From Planotetraspora kaengkrachanensis (lineage in GTDB: Bacteria; Actinomycetota; Actinomycetes; Streptosporangiales; Streptosporangiaceae): a stretch of 64,000 nt of DNA. The DNA lies in the NCBI RefSeq assembly GCF_016862895.1, contig NZ_BONV01000002.1, positions 62,001-126,000 on the forward strand. Direction: 5' to 3'. The notes under the pieces are model-generated. The model had not been told where the DNA came from, searched no databases, and saw only the letters and a program-made list of their open reading frames with translations. The number at the start of each line of letters is the position of its first letter. Position 1 is the first letter of the stretch. Of this stretch, positions 18,560-27,116 are shown piece by piece. Position numbers and translations under genes: made by a program.

Positions 18560-19782
18560 GGCCGCGGTGGAAGCACCGGTCGATCCGGCTGCGGCTGACC
18601 CTCGTGTATTCGGTCGTGCTCGTGGCGACCTGCGCGGCGCTCCTCGGGCTCAACTACGCGCTGCTGTACCAGAGCCTCTACAGGAACATCCATGGCCCGA
18701 CCCCGGATGAGGTGAAGGCGGCTTTCATCGATCAGCCCGCAGGCGACCCGAAGGTCATGGCAATGCACCGCGATGATGCCGAGATCGCCCGGTTACGCGC
18801 CGAGACGCTGCTCAACACCGCCGGAACCTCGGCGATCGCGCTGGGGATCACAGCGATGGTGGGGCTTGGTGTCTCCTGGGTCGTCACCGGCCGTATGCTC
18901 CGGCCGCTGCGAACGCTCACCGCCGCCACCCGGCGGATCTCCCAGGACCGGTTGGACGAGCGCGTCGCGCTCACCGGGCCGCGCGACGAGCTCAAGGAAC
19001 TGGCCGACACCTTCGACGAGATGGTGGCCAGGCTGGAGGCCTCCTTCAACAGCCAGCGAAGGTTCGTCGCCGACGCCTCGCACGAGCTGCGCACCCCGCT
19101 CGCGATCGTCCGTACCGGCGCCGAGGTGCTGCTGGCCAAGCGGGAGAGCACGCACGAACAGTGGGAGGCCATGGCACACCGCATGCTGACCGCCACCGGC
19201 CGGGCCGAACGCCTGCTGGACGGCCTGCTGGCACTGGCCCGCAGCGACAGCGGCGTCATCGCTGACAAGCCGCACGACTTGGCGATCGCGGCGGCCACGG
19301 CGCTGAGCGAGGCGGACGAGGAAGCCGAGAGCGCCGGCCTGTCGATGACCAGCGACCTGCGCTCCGCCCCGGTCGTCGGCGATCCGGTGCTGCTCGATCG
19401 CCTGGTACGCAACCTGGTGGACAACGCGATCCGGCACAACCATCCGGGCGGCTGGATCCACGTGGGCACGGGCCGCCGCGACGGGGAGGCTGTCGTCACG
19501 GTACGCAACAGCGGCGACGCCGTCCCCCCGGCCGAGGTCGACCGGCTGTTCGAGCCGTTCCAGCGGCTGACGTCCGACCGCACCGCGAGCTCCAGATCGA
19601 CCGGCCTGGGCCTCGCCATCGTCAGGTCCATCGTGCACGCGCACGACGGCACGGTGACGGCGGCGCCGAACGCCGAGGGCGGACTCGCGGTCACCGTCAC
19701 CCTGCGTGCGCGAGACGTTCTCTCCGCACCCGCCGAGGCGAGCGATCCGGGACCGGCACCCTCGGGCGGGTCACCGCGGTGA
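18556..19782 (+). CDS. Membrane sensor histidine kinase
   Basis: 408 residues from a GTG that overlaps the regulator stop. There are two membrane segments (about 12-34 and 92-114), a short extracytoplasmic sensor loop of about 55 residues, a HAMP linker, HisKA with the phospho-His in DASHELRTP near residue 176, and HATPase with DNAIRHN and GLGLAIVRS. It should phosphorylate the OmpR-type partner. The small sensor loop and the neighbouring pump are typical of kinases that detect cell-envelope stress or antimicrobial compounds; the signal is unknown. Confidence 0.92.
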   Translation: MRPRWKHRSIRLRLTLVYSVVLVATCAALLGLNYALLYQSLYRNIHGPTPDEVKAAFIDQPAGDPKVMAMHRDDAEIARLRAETLLNTAGTSAIALGITAMVGLGVSWVVTGRMLRPLRTLTAATRRISQDRLDERVALTGPRDELKELADTFDEMVARLEASFNSQRRFVADASHELRTPLAIVRTGAEVLLAKRESTHEQWEAMAHRMLTATGRAERLLDGLLALARSDSGVIADKPHDLAIAAATALSEADEEAESAGLSMTSDLRSAPVVGDPVLLDRLVRNLVDNAIRHNHPGGWIHVGTGRRDGEAVVTVRNSGDAVPPAEVDRLFEPFQRLTSDRTASSRSTGLGLAIVRSIVHAHDGTVTAAPNAEGGLAVTVTLRARDVLSAPAEASDPGPAPSGGSPR

Positions 19783-19978
19783 ACCGTCGGGCCGGCCGTA
19801 CGCCTCGAGGAGGCGCAGCCAGATCTCAGTGACCGTGGGATACGAGGGAACGGCGTGCCACAGCCGGTCGAGCGGAACCTCCGCGACGACGGCGACGGTG
19901 GCGGCGTGGAGCAGATCGCCCACGTCCGGCCCGACCCAGCACGATGAGGTCGAAGTCGGTCGTATCCATCGCAGGCAT
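19771..19978 (-). pseudogene. Remnant of an FAD/NAD(P)-disulfide oxidoreductase gene
   Basis: Only the two ends of the gene are left. The start codes MPAMDTTDFDLIVLG, the opening of a Rossmann FAD motif; then, in another frame, comes the C-terminal piece GPDVGDLLHAATVAVVAEVP followed by RLWHAVPSYPTVTEIWLRLLE, typical of the dimerisation end of mercuric-reductase/lipoamide-dehydrogenase-like proteins. Some 400 codons between are gone, with the join near 19937-19944. The stop sits in the palindrome TCACCGCGGTGA, which also ends the histidine kinase. Confidence 0.8.
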
Positions 19979-20098
19979 ATCCCTTTGTGAGTGCTCACCG
20001 CCGGAAGCGGTGCGGCCGCGCCCTGAGCCGAGGGCCAAATCGTCAGAAGACGCCACGCCACGGCGTCGGGTCGTCCGCCACACGGGTGCGGCGGACGA

Positions 20099-20317
20099 TC
20101 AACCCGAGAGCCCGACGATACGGTAGCCGCCCTCGGCGAGCGTGCGAGCCATGTGGTCGGCGTACCATTGCGGCCAGTCCTCGTCGTACCGTCCGCCGAG
20201 GACTTCCGCCTCGTAGACGCCGTGCGCGGCCGCGGCCCGTTTGAGGAGATCAAGGATGATCTGCTTCGTCGCGGTGTCCGCCGGTTCCGCGCCTGAGTGG
20301 GAGCTCGTGGAATCCAT
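20099..20317 (-). CDS. Small hypothetical protein, 72 residues
   Basis: Begins MDSTSSHSGAEPADTATKQ with an AGGAG nine bases before the ATG. The conserved-looking core is AAAAHGVYEAEVLGGRYDED then WPQWYADHMARTLAEGGYRI. It is soluble, acidic and helical, with His and Trp clusters. I have seen similar short proteins in actinomycetes but cannot attach a function. An inverted repeat 41 bp upstream (20358) may be its operator. Confidence 0.6.
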   Translation of the reverse strand: MDSTSSHSGAEPADTATKQIILDLLKRAAAAHGVYEAEVLGGRYDEDWPQWYADHMARTLAEGGYRIVGLSG

Positions 20318-20357
20318 GTCGCGATGCTCCTGATCGATGAACGAGTGATTATGCGAT

Positions 20358-20382
20358 GAAACCACTCTAAAAGGGTGGTTTC
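20358..20382. promoter_or_regulatory. 25-bp inverted repeat, possible operator
   Basis: Arms GAAACCAC and GTGGTTTC flank a nine-base AT-rich centre; the centre is also partly symmetric. It is unusually AT-rich for this region and lies upstream of the small gene at 20099-20317. No T-run follows, so it looks more like a repressor site than a terminator. The regulator is unknown. Confidence 0.45.
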
Positions 20383-20439
20383 CTGCGCAACCTCTCCCCC
20401 ACCTGCCCAGGCCCTCGGGCGGCGCGGCCGACGGCGGCG

Positions 20440-21255
20440 TCAGCACAGCACGGCGCGCAGCCATGCCGCCGTCATCGCGAGCGAGTCGGGGCGGTCGAAC
20501 TCCGCTCCCTCGTGGCCGGCGCCGCCCAGCAGGTCGAAGCGGGTGTTCGCCCCGGCTCGGCTCAGCGCGTGATGCAGGGCTTCGCCTTCAGAAGGCGGGA
20601 TCACCCGGTCACGGTCGCCGTGCGCGATGAGGAACGGCGGCGCCTGAGGTGAGACGCGGGACAGCAGGCTCAGTTCGCGGGCGCGGTCGGCGACGTCCAC
20701 GACGCCGGACACGCCGAGCAGATCCGCCTCGAACGCGAAGGGCAGGACGCGGGCTTCGAGGTCGCTGCGGGAAGCGGAGACCAGCAGGTCGGACTGACCG
20801 AACCAATGGACGACTGCCTGCACCTCGCTGGACTGGTCGAGGTTGCCGCCTACCGCCCCCTCGAGCTCGGCGTCTCCCGGGGTCAGGGCCAGCAGGGAGC
20901 CGAGATAGGCGCCGGCCGACGCTCCCCAGACACCGATCCGCTCGGTCCGCAGGCCCAGGTCGGCACCGTGGGCACGCAGCCAGCGCACAGCACCCTTGAG
21001 GTCGTGCAGCTGGTCGGGGAAGACCGCCCCCGGCGTCAGCCGGTAGTTCACCGAGGCCACCGTCACGCCGTACGCGGCCATCGGCGCCAGCCGCTCGGCG
21101 CTCCCGTCCGCCTTGTCGCCATGCCGCCAGCCGCCGCCGTGGACGTACATCACCACTGGAGCGCCGGGGTGCGATGCACGGTACAGGTCCAGCCCGAGCT
21201 CGATCCCGCCGACGCCGGCGAAGACGAGATCGCTCTCTGTCGTCACGGGCGCCAT
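20440..21255 (-). CDS. Alpha/beta hydrolase (esterase/lipase-like)
   Basis: 271 residues from the ATG at 21255. Oxyanion-hole motif VHGGGWRHGD, nucleophile elbow GASAG, acid in HGDRDRVIPPSE and histidine in GGAGHEGAEF mark a BD-FAE/carboxylesterase-like enzyme. No signal peptide, so it is cytoplasmic. It starts five bases after the stop of the TetR gene, so the two form an operon and the hydrolase is probably under that repressor. Natural substrate not predictable. Confidence 0.85.
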   Translation of the reverse strand: MAPVTTESDLVFAGVGGIELGLDLYRASHPGAPVVMYVHGGGWRHGDKADGSAERLAPMAAYGVTVASVNYRLTPGAVFPDQLHDLKGAVRWLRAHGADLGLRTERIGVWGASAGAYLGSLLALTPGDAELEGAVGGNLDQSSEVQAVVHWFGQSDLLVSASRSDLEARVLPFAFEADLLGVSGVVDVADRARELSLLSRVSPQAPPFLIAHGDRDRVIPPSEGEALHHALSRAGANTRFDLLGGAGHEGAEFDRPDSLAMTAAWLRAVLC

Positions 21256-21260
21256 CGGTC

Positions 21261-21926
21261 TCAGCCGGACCGTCCCGTGCCGGCGGCGACGGCGGGCCAC
21301 AACACCGCCACGACACGTTCGGGGATCTCCGCCTTCGGCTCTCCGGCGTAGAACGAGGCGAAGTAGCTGCCGAAGCACATCATCGCGATGATGCGGGTGT
21401 CGATGCCGGCGTCGACCGCACCGCGGTCCTGCAAGCGCCTCAGCACGTCCTCGACCATGGCGACGCGCGGCTCGACGGCGTGCTTGCGCAGGATCTCCAG
21501 CAGTTCCGGGGTGCGGTTCGCCTCGCCGGCGAAGTTGCCCATCAGCACCATGGCGTCCGGGTTGAAGTAGGCGGGGTCGAGGCGGCGGACTGCCTCGACG
21601 AGCGCGTCGCGAGGCGCCAACTCGGACAGGTCGACGGTGTACATGTCGCGCTGCTTGCGGAACCCGTAGTCGAGCGCGTCGACCACCAGGTCGAACTTGT
21701 TGTTCCAGCGGCGGTAGAGCGTCGGCCGGGTCACCCCGGCGTCGGCGACGATGTCACCGATCGTCATCCTCGAGTAGCCGTCGCTCACCAGCCGCTCGCG
21801 GGTGGCCAGGATGATGGCCTCGTCGATGGCCGCGTCCCGGGGCCGTCCTCCAGGATGTGCCCGGTCGGCCTCGGCCTTCGCGTCGTCGCCGGCTTGTCCG
21901 CTCTGCGGTTGTGGTGCTCGGACCAT
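21261..21926 (-). CDS. TetR family regulator
   Basis: 221 residues. The N-terminal helix-turn-helix reads MTIGDIVADAGVTRPTLYRRW at about 50-70 and the rest is an all-helical ligand domain. There is a longer than usual N-terminal tail (about 30 residues with GGRPRD just before the domain). It is the first gene of an operon with the hydrolase and diverges from a DsbA-like gene. The perfect inverted repeat at 22028 in the shared intergenic region is its likely operator. Confidence 0.88.
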   Translation of the reverse strand: MVRAPQPQSGQAGDDAKAEADRAHPGGRPRDAAIDEAIILATRERLVSDGYSRMTIGDIVADAGVTRPTLYRRWNNKFDLVVDALDYGFRKQRDMYTVDLSELAPRDALVEAVRRLDPAYFNPDAMVLMGNFAGEANRTPELLEILRKHAVEPRVAMVEDVLRRLQDRGAVDAGIDTRIIAMMCFGSYFASFYAGEPKAEIPERVVAVLWPAVAAGTGRSG

Positions 21927-22027
21927 GGATCACCTCGCGGATGACGACGTGTCACCTCAGCCTACCGGGTTCATTACAGCCAGTGATCGTAACAGGAGTC
22001 CGGCGAGTGGTTTGAGCACATGGGAGC

Positions 22028-22056
22028 TTACGTTACATTCCTATATTGTAACGTAA
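22028..22056. promoter_or_regulatory. TetR-type operator
   Basis: Perfect 10-bp arms TTACGTTACA and TGTAACGTAA around nine AT-rich bases, in the divergent promoter of the TetR and DsbA-like genes. A looser TTAC...GTAA pair lies near 21975. Binding by the adjacent TetR protein is inferred. Confidence 0.65.
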
Positions 22057-22079
22057 TGCCGCTTTCGGGGGATCGAGAA

Positions 22080-22715
22080 ATGGACACCGAGGCCGGCAGG
22101 CACGGCCGAGGCGCCGACGTGGTGGCGCCCCTGCCCGTCCTGCACTGGTTCGACTTCATCTGCCCGTTCTGTTACGTGGGTCAGCAGCGGAACGACATCC
22201 TTGTAGGGCGCGGGCTGGACATCGTCCACCTGCCCTTCCAGATCCATCCGGAAATCCCGCCGGGCGGCATCGAGGCGGGGCCGCGGGTCGGGCCGATGTA
22301 CCGAGGGCTCGAACGTGAGGCGGCCGATGCAGGCCTGCCGTTGAACTGGCCGGCCCGGCTGCCCGACACCCGGACTGCGCTGGCCGCGGCGGAGTGGGTC
22401 CGCCTGCGCAGTCCCGACGTGTCAGGCGACTTCAACAGGGGGCTGTTCGCCGCGCATTTCGTGCTCGGCGAGGACCTCGGCGACATCGACGTGATCGAGT
22501 GGCACGCGAACGAGGTCGGCGTCGATCTCGACGCCCTCCGTGCCGCGCTGGCCGACGGCACCGCGTCGGCGCTCCTCGCCGAAGCCGAGTCGGCGGGCGC
22601 CCGGTTCGGCGTGCAGGCGACGCCGAGCTGGCTCATCGCGGGCGAGCTGATCTCGGGGCTGCTCCCGCAGTCGGAGTTCGGGCGTCTCGCTGACAAGGCG
22701 ATGTCACGCGGGTAG
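22080..22715 (+). CDS. DsbA family (FrnE-like) thiol oxidoreductase
   Basis: 211 residues. The thioredoxin-like active site is CPFC in WFDFICPFCYVGQQR, followed by the long helical insertion of the FrnE type and the late cis-Pro region VQATPSWLIAG. There is no signal peptide, so it acts in the cytoplasm, perhaps on a small-molecule or protein thiol. I chose the ATG at 22080, which has a GGGGGA eight bases before it; the ATG at 22056 would lie on the last base of the operator palindrome. Divergent from the TetR/hydrolase operon and probably repressed by it. Confidence 0.88.
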   Translation: MDTEAGRHGRGADVVAPLPVLHWFDFICPFCYVGQQRNDILVGRGLDIVHLPFQIHPEIPPGGIEAGPRVGPMYRGLEREAADAGLPLNWPARLPDTRTALAAAEWVRLRSPDVSGDFNRGLFAAHFVLGEDLGDIDVIEWHANEVGVDLDALRAALADGTASALLAEAESAGARFGVQATPSWLIAGELISGLLPQSEFGRLADKAMSRG

Positions 22716-22781
22716 GCGGCGGGCCTACCCCGGTCGTGAAGTGATACTCGGTGCGGTACCAGCACCAGGGAGGACAGGAAC

Positions 22782-23336
22782 ATGGACGTCCCCAGCGCAC
22801 CGGCCGTGCAGGTGGTGCCGCCCGGCGGCGGGGAAACGGTCGCCATCCCGGGATTCGGGGTGGTCTTCAAGCTCTACAGCCGCGACAACGGCGGCGAAGT
22901 GGCCATCGTGGAGCATCCGTTCGCCGTGGGCACGATCACCCCGCCGCACCTCCACACGCGTGAGGACGAGCACTCCATCGTGCTCGAAGGCGAGATCGGC
23001 TTCCGGTCCGGGGACGACGAGGTCGTCCTGGGGCCCGGCGGCTACATCACCAAACCACGCGGGCAGATGCACGCCATGTGGAACGCGGGGAAGACGCCCG
23101 GCCGCATCATCGAGATCATCACGCCGGGCGGCTTCGAGAACTACTTCCGCGAGCTCGGCGAACTGCTCGCCTCCGTCGAGGCGACGCCCGCGGTCAACCT
23201 CCGCGAGACGCCGGAGTTCGCCGAGCTCGCGAAGCGTTACGGCCTGACCCACGGCAGGCCCGACTGGCTCGACGACGTCGTGGAGCGGTACGGACTGACA
23301 CCGCCGGCTCAGCCGCCTACACGGGCAGGCGACTGA
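22782..23336 (+). CDS. Cupin-domain protein
   Basis: 184 residues. A single cupin barrel: metal-site motif 1 is seen as PPHLHTREDEHSIVLEGEIG (two His and a Glu) and motif 2 as PRGQMHAMWNAG. It resembles quercetin-dioxygenase-like proteins, but no activity can be assigned from the motif alone. A C-terminal tail of about 50 residues (ELAKRYGLTHGRPDWLDD) is extra to the barrel. It follows the DsbA-like gene by 66 bp with its own RBS (GGAGGACAGG). Confidence 0.85.
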   Translation: MDVPSAPAVQVVPPGGGETVAIPGFGVVFKLYSRDNGGEVAIVEHPFAVGTITPPHLHTREDEHSIVLEGEIGFRSGDDEVVLGPGGYITKPRGQMHAMWNAGKTPGRIIEIITPGGFENYFRELGELLASVEATPAVNLRETPEFAELAKRYGLTHGRPDWLDDVVERYGLTPPAQPPTRAGD

Positions 23337-23389
23337 ACAGCACGGGGACCGCGGAATCGACTTGAGGCTCAGATGGCAAGATTCCGGAC

Positions 23390-23902
23390 ATGACTGAAGT
23401 AGAGATTCGGCGGCTCGCGCCGGGCGAAGGCGAACGTTACCGCGCGATCCGGCTCAAGGCCCTTGCCGAGTCGCCTCGGGCGTTCGCCTCCTCCTACGAG
23501 AAGGAGGCGGCCTTCCCCGCAGAGCAGTGGGAGGAACGGCTGGCCGGCGTGGTCGTGACGCTGGTCGCGGTCGTGGACGGGTCGGACTGCGGGACCGTCG
23601 GGGTGATTCCGCGCGGCGAGGAACACCCCGGACGCGCCCACCTGGTCGGGATGTGGGTCGATCCTGCGGTCCGCGGGCGTGGAGCCGGCGGACGGCTCGT
23701 CGACGGGGCGTTGGCGCTGGCGCGCGAAATGGGCGCCGAGGAGGCTGAGTTGTGGGTCGTGGACGAGAACGAGCCGGCGATCGCCCTCTATGAGAGCAGG
23801 GGCTTCACCCCGAGCGGCGTACGCGGCACCCTGCCCTCCGACCCCACGGCCGCGGAATCCCACTACCTGCTCAAAAGCCTTCCGCCCGTCCCGTCCAACT
23901 GA
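23390..23902 (+). CDS. GNAT family N-acetyltransferase
   Basis: 170 residues. The acetyl-CoA loop is RGRGAGGRLVDGAL, after the strand HLVGMWVDPAV, and the late motif is ELWVVDENEPAIALYESRGF. This is a typical stand-alone GNAT whose substrate cannot be deduced. It starts 53 bp after the cupin gene and converges on the CehA-like gene, with an inverted repeat between them. Confidence 0.87.
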   Translation: MTEVEIRRLAPGEGERYRAIRLKALAESPRAFASSYEKEAAFPAEQWEERLAGVVVTLVAVVDGSDCGTVGVIPRGEEHPGRAHLVGMWVDPAVRGRGAGGRLVDGALALAREMGAEEAELWVVDENEPAIALYESRGFTPSGVRGTLPSDPTAAESHYLLKSLPPVPSN

Positions 23903-23952
23903 GAACGCACAACCGGCGTTCGACGTCGGCCCCCCGGCGATGCGGAATCGCG

Positions 23953-23982
23953 CTCGGCCATCTCGCTTCCGAGGTGGCCGAG
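23953..23982. terminator. Probable bidirectional terminator
   Basis: Arms CTCGGCCA and TGGCCGAG with a 14-base loop, lying between two convergent genes (GNAT ends 23902, CehA-like ends 24018). There is no T-run, as is common in high-GC genomes. Confidence 0.45.
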
Positions 23983-24017
23983 CACACCCACGCCGCCCGC
24001 GAAAACCGCATGACCCT

Positions 24018-25883
24018 TCAGCGCATGCGGCGTGCCGCGGGGATCCCTCCTTCCGGGATGTCGCGGAGCAGCCAGACGGGGTTGGAGAGAGCGAGTACGG
24101 CCCCCGCACGATCCCGCACCTCCACCCGCACGAACCGGGGCGCGGAGGTGTTGACGGGTACGTCGACGAATCCCTGAGCGGCCCACGCGGCCGACGGCAT
24201 CTCGGTGAACGTGGTGCCGGGTTCGGGCTTCGACGGTCCGGCGAGGTCGACCGTTCCCTGCACGATGCGCACGACGCTGTCGGCCGGAAGGCCGGTGAGG
24301 ATGGCGCGGACGGTGCGGGTGGCGGCGGTGGAGACGGTGACGGACCCCATGGGTGCGGCTCCATCGACCTGCAGGTCGATGACGCCCGAGAAACGCGCGG
24401 GGTCGCCGAAGTAGACCCGGCCCGCCGAGAGGCCGGCGAGCAGGTCGGCCAGCTCACGGCTGGGCGCGTGCGCCCACGTGACGAAGTTGGACTTCTGGCC
24501 GAGCCAGTCCTGGCCGGAGTGGTCGTCGCTGACGCCGGTGCCGGTGAGGAAGATCCCGTTACGGGAGCAGACGTCCCACAGCTGCGAGTGCCGGTCGAGG
24601 TCGACCCCGCCGCGGCTGGGGTAGCCGACCTCGAGGATGTCGCAGCCCATGGCCCGGTCGGCGAGAACGGTCTTGGCAACCGAGGCGCGCATCGCGTCCT
24701 GCTGGGCGGGCGGGAGGTTGGCCGGGGTGGAGGTGCCGAAAGGGTGATTGTAGGAGGCGAGGCCACCCATCGACTGGATCATCGAGACGACGGCGAGCCC
24801 GGCGGCGGGGTCGGGGTCGGCGGTCGGCGTAGGCTTGGCGAAGGTCGGCATGGTGATCTTGGGGCCGAACCAGTTGACGTGCGTGGGCTTGACGAGGGAG
24901 ACCTCGAGGCCCTGGTACTGGCGCACCGCGGGGAACTTCGCGGAGTAGCCGGCCATGAGGGCCGCCTGTACCTGCAGGACGGCGTCGTCCGAGCGTGCCG
25001 GGCGGGAGATGCGCAGCAGGTCGAACCATCCGTCGGCGAGACGCTCCTTCTCGCTGACCGCGCCCAGGGTCAGGTCCAGCATCGCGGCGTCGCGGCTTTC
25101 CAGGTCCGGCCAGAATCGCGCGATGTCCTCCGCTGGAGACATCCGCAGCGTGTTCCACCGACCTTGCCTGGCGGGCAGGTGCACCACGGCGTTCAGCCCC
25201 GTGCACTTGCGGGACTTGCCCTGGGTGCCGTCCACGATGTAGGTCAGCGTGTACTGACCGGCGGGCCGGCCCGCCGTCGCCGGCCTCCAGCTCGTGGTGA
25301 CCTCCACGGCGAGGTAGGCGTGCGGCGACACCTCGGCGGGGAAGACGTCGACCTCGATGGTCTGGTCGTACAGCGACCGCTGCAGGACCGTGTTCGTGGC
25401 GCTCCCCGAGATGCGCACCGCCGCCGCGTCGCGGCCCGCGGAGGTCGCCGACAGCCGCACCGAACCAGGCGCGGAGGCGTCCCCGGGTGAGGCCATCGTC
25501 TTGTCCCAGAGCACCTGCGACGACGCCAGGGTCCCTTCGCGCTCCTCGGCCCAGGAGCACGCCACGCCGTTCACCTGCTCCGATGGACCGTTCATGTGGA
25601 GCACGCCGGGGTAGCCGTGCTCGGCCATCCGGAAGTCGTGCTCGGTCCACCACATCACGTCGATGCCGGCGCGAGTCGCCTGCTCGAGGTGGCCCTGCAT
25701 GGTGCCGGCGCCCTCACTCCAGGAGGCGTGGATGTGCATCGCCATCGAGATCGGACGAGCGAGTGGCGTGCCTGTGGTGTCGGCGGCGAGCGCGGGCTGG
25801 GGCCCTAGCGCGAGACGCCCGGCTCCAATGGCGGTGACCGCCGCAGTCGCCTTCAACAGATCGCGCCGTGATACCGGACTCAT
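24018..25883 (-). CDS. Tat-exported CehA/McbA-like metallohydrolase
   Basis: 621 residues. The start carries a Tat signal (VSRRDLLKATAAVTAIGAG), with cleavage expected after ALA near residue 35. The PHP-type metal motifs are MHIHASWSEG, WWTEHDFR, ASYNHPFG and VSDDHSGQDW, as in the CehA/McbA family (carbaryl hydrolases and relatives, which are phosphoesterase-like). A middle region of about 200 residues is beta-rich, and the C-terminus is an Ig-like part. The ATG at 25883 has GGAG nine bases upstream; an in-frame ATG at 25916 is possible. Divergent from asparaginase. True substrate unknown. Confidence 0.85.
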   Translation of the reverse strand: MSPVSRRDLLKATAAVTAIGAGRLALGPQPALAADTTGTPLARPISMAMHIHASWSEGAGTMQGHLEQATRAGIDVMWWTEHDFRMAEHGYPGVLHMNGPSEQVNGVACSWAEEREGTLASSQVLWDKTMASPGDASAPGSVRLSATSAGRDAAAVRISGSATNTVLQRSLYDQTIEVDVFPAEVSPHAYLAVEVTTSWRPATAGRPAGQYTLTYIVDGTQGKSRKCTGLNAVVHLPARQGRWNTLRMSPAEDIARFWPDLESRDAAMLDLTLGAVSEKERLADGWFDLLRISRPARSDDAVLQVQAALMAGYSAKFPAVRQYQGLEVSLVKPTHVNWFGPKITMPTFAKPTPTADPDPAAGLAVVSMIQSMGGLASYNHPFGTSTPANLPPAQQDAMRASVAKTVLADRAMGCDILEVGYPSRGGVDLDRHSQLWDVCSRNGIFLTGTGVSDDHSGQDWLGQKSNFVTWAHAPSRELADLLAGLSAGRVYFGDPARFSGVIDLQVDGAAPMGSVTVSTAATRTVRAILTGLPADSVVRIVQGTVDLAGPSKPEPGTTFTEMPSAAWAAQGFVDVPVNTSAPRFVRVEVRDRAGAVLALSNPVWLLRDIPEGGIPAARRMR

Positions 25884-26085
25884 CCCGCTCTGCTCCATCC
25901 AGTTGATGTGAATCATGACAAAAATGTCGTAACTGAATGAAGAGGACACGACGCTAGAGAGAAGCACGTCGGACACGAAAGGGAACATGCGCGGCGTCTG
26001 GGCCGACGGCCGGCGCACGTGTGTCTGCGGCCTTCGCAGGCCATACGCTCGGCGGCAACGGTCCACGACCTGGAAAGGCGGGCAT

Positions 26086-27075
26086 GTGTCCACCCAGATC
26101 ACGGTCTTCTCACTGGGCGGCACCATCGCGATGACCCCTGGTGCGGAGGGCGGAGGCGTCGTACCCACGCTGAGCGGAGGCCAGCTCCTGGCGACGGTGC
26201 CCGGGCTCGCCGAACTCGACCTCGAGATCGAGGTGAGAGACTTCCGTCAGGTGCCGGGCGCGTCTCTCAGCTTCGACGACATCCGCGCACTGGCCGCCGT
26301 GATCCACGACAGCGACGCGGACGGCGTCGTCGTCACCCAGGGAACCGACACCATCGAGGAGACCGCCTACCTCCTCGACCTGCTCCACACGGGGCGGGCT
26401 CCGGTCGTCGTGACCGGTGCGATGCGCAACGCCGCCCTGGCCGGGCCTGACGGGCCGGCCAACGTTCTCGCCGCGATCCAGGTCGCGGCCGACCCCGCGG
26501 CTCGCGATCTCGGTTGCCTTGTCGTGTTCGCCGACGAGATCCACGCCGCGTCCCGTGTCCGTAAGACGCACAGCACCAGCGTGAGCACGTTCGCTTCGCC
26601 CAACGGCGGGGTCGTCGGCCATGTGGTGGAAGGCAGGCCGCGGTTCCTGACCGGTTCACGCGAACGAGTCACGATGCGTCTGCCGGCGCAGGCGCGTTTC
26701 GCCAGGGTCGCCCTGGTCACCGCCGCTTTCGGCGACGACGGTGAGAACCTGCGTCCTCTCGCGAACGGATGCGACGGCCTGGTGGTCGCCGCGATGGGCG
26801 TCGGCCACGTCCCCGCCGCCTACGTGGACGCACTGACCTTCCTCGCCGAACGCATGCCCGTCGTCCTGACCTCTCGCACCGGGGCCGGATCAGTGCTCAC
26901 CCACACCTACGGCTACGCCGGCTCGGAAAGCGACCTGCTCAACCGCGGACTGATCAGCGCGGGCTTCCTCCACCCCTACAAGGCCCGCATCCTCCTCACG
27001 GCCCTGTTGACGGCCGGCGCCTCCCGGGGCGAGGTCGAGGAGACCTTCACCCGATCGGGAGCCGCCCACGCGTAG
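26086..27075 (+). CDS. L-asparaginase (type I/II family)
   Basis: 329 residues, standard length. Both catalytic threonine regions are present: SLGGTIAMT at the N-terminus and VVTQGTDTIEETAYLL near residue 88, with GAMRN following. It hydrolyses asparagine to aspartate and ammonia. No signal peptide from the GTG start at 26086, so it is cytoplasmic; upstream in-frame codons look non-coding. The last residues (HTYGYAGSESDLL, GFLHPYKARILLTALL) fit the small C-terminal domain. Confidence 0.9.
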   Translation: MSTQITVFSLGGTIAMTPGAEGGGVVPTLSGGQLLATVPGLAELDLEIEVRDFRQVPGASLSFDDIRALAAVIHDSDADGVVVTQGTDTIEETAYLLDLLHTGRAPVVVTGAMRNAALAGPDGPANVLAAIQVAADPAARDLGCLVVFADEIHAASRVRKTHSTSVSTFASPNGGVVGHVVEGRPRFLTGSRERVTMRLPAQARFARVALVTAAFGDDGENLRPLANGCDGLVVAAMGVGHVPAAYVDALTFLAERMPVVLTSRTGAGSVLTHTYGYAGSESDLLNRGLISAGFLHPYKARILLTALLTAGASRGEVEETFTRSGAAHA

Positions 27076-27116
27076 CCATGGACATCGCGCCGTCAGACGA
27101 CTCGCTGTCCGGTGAA

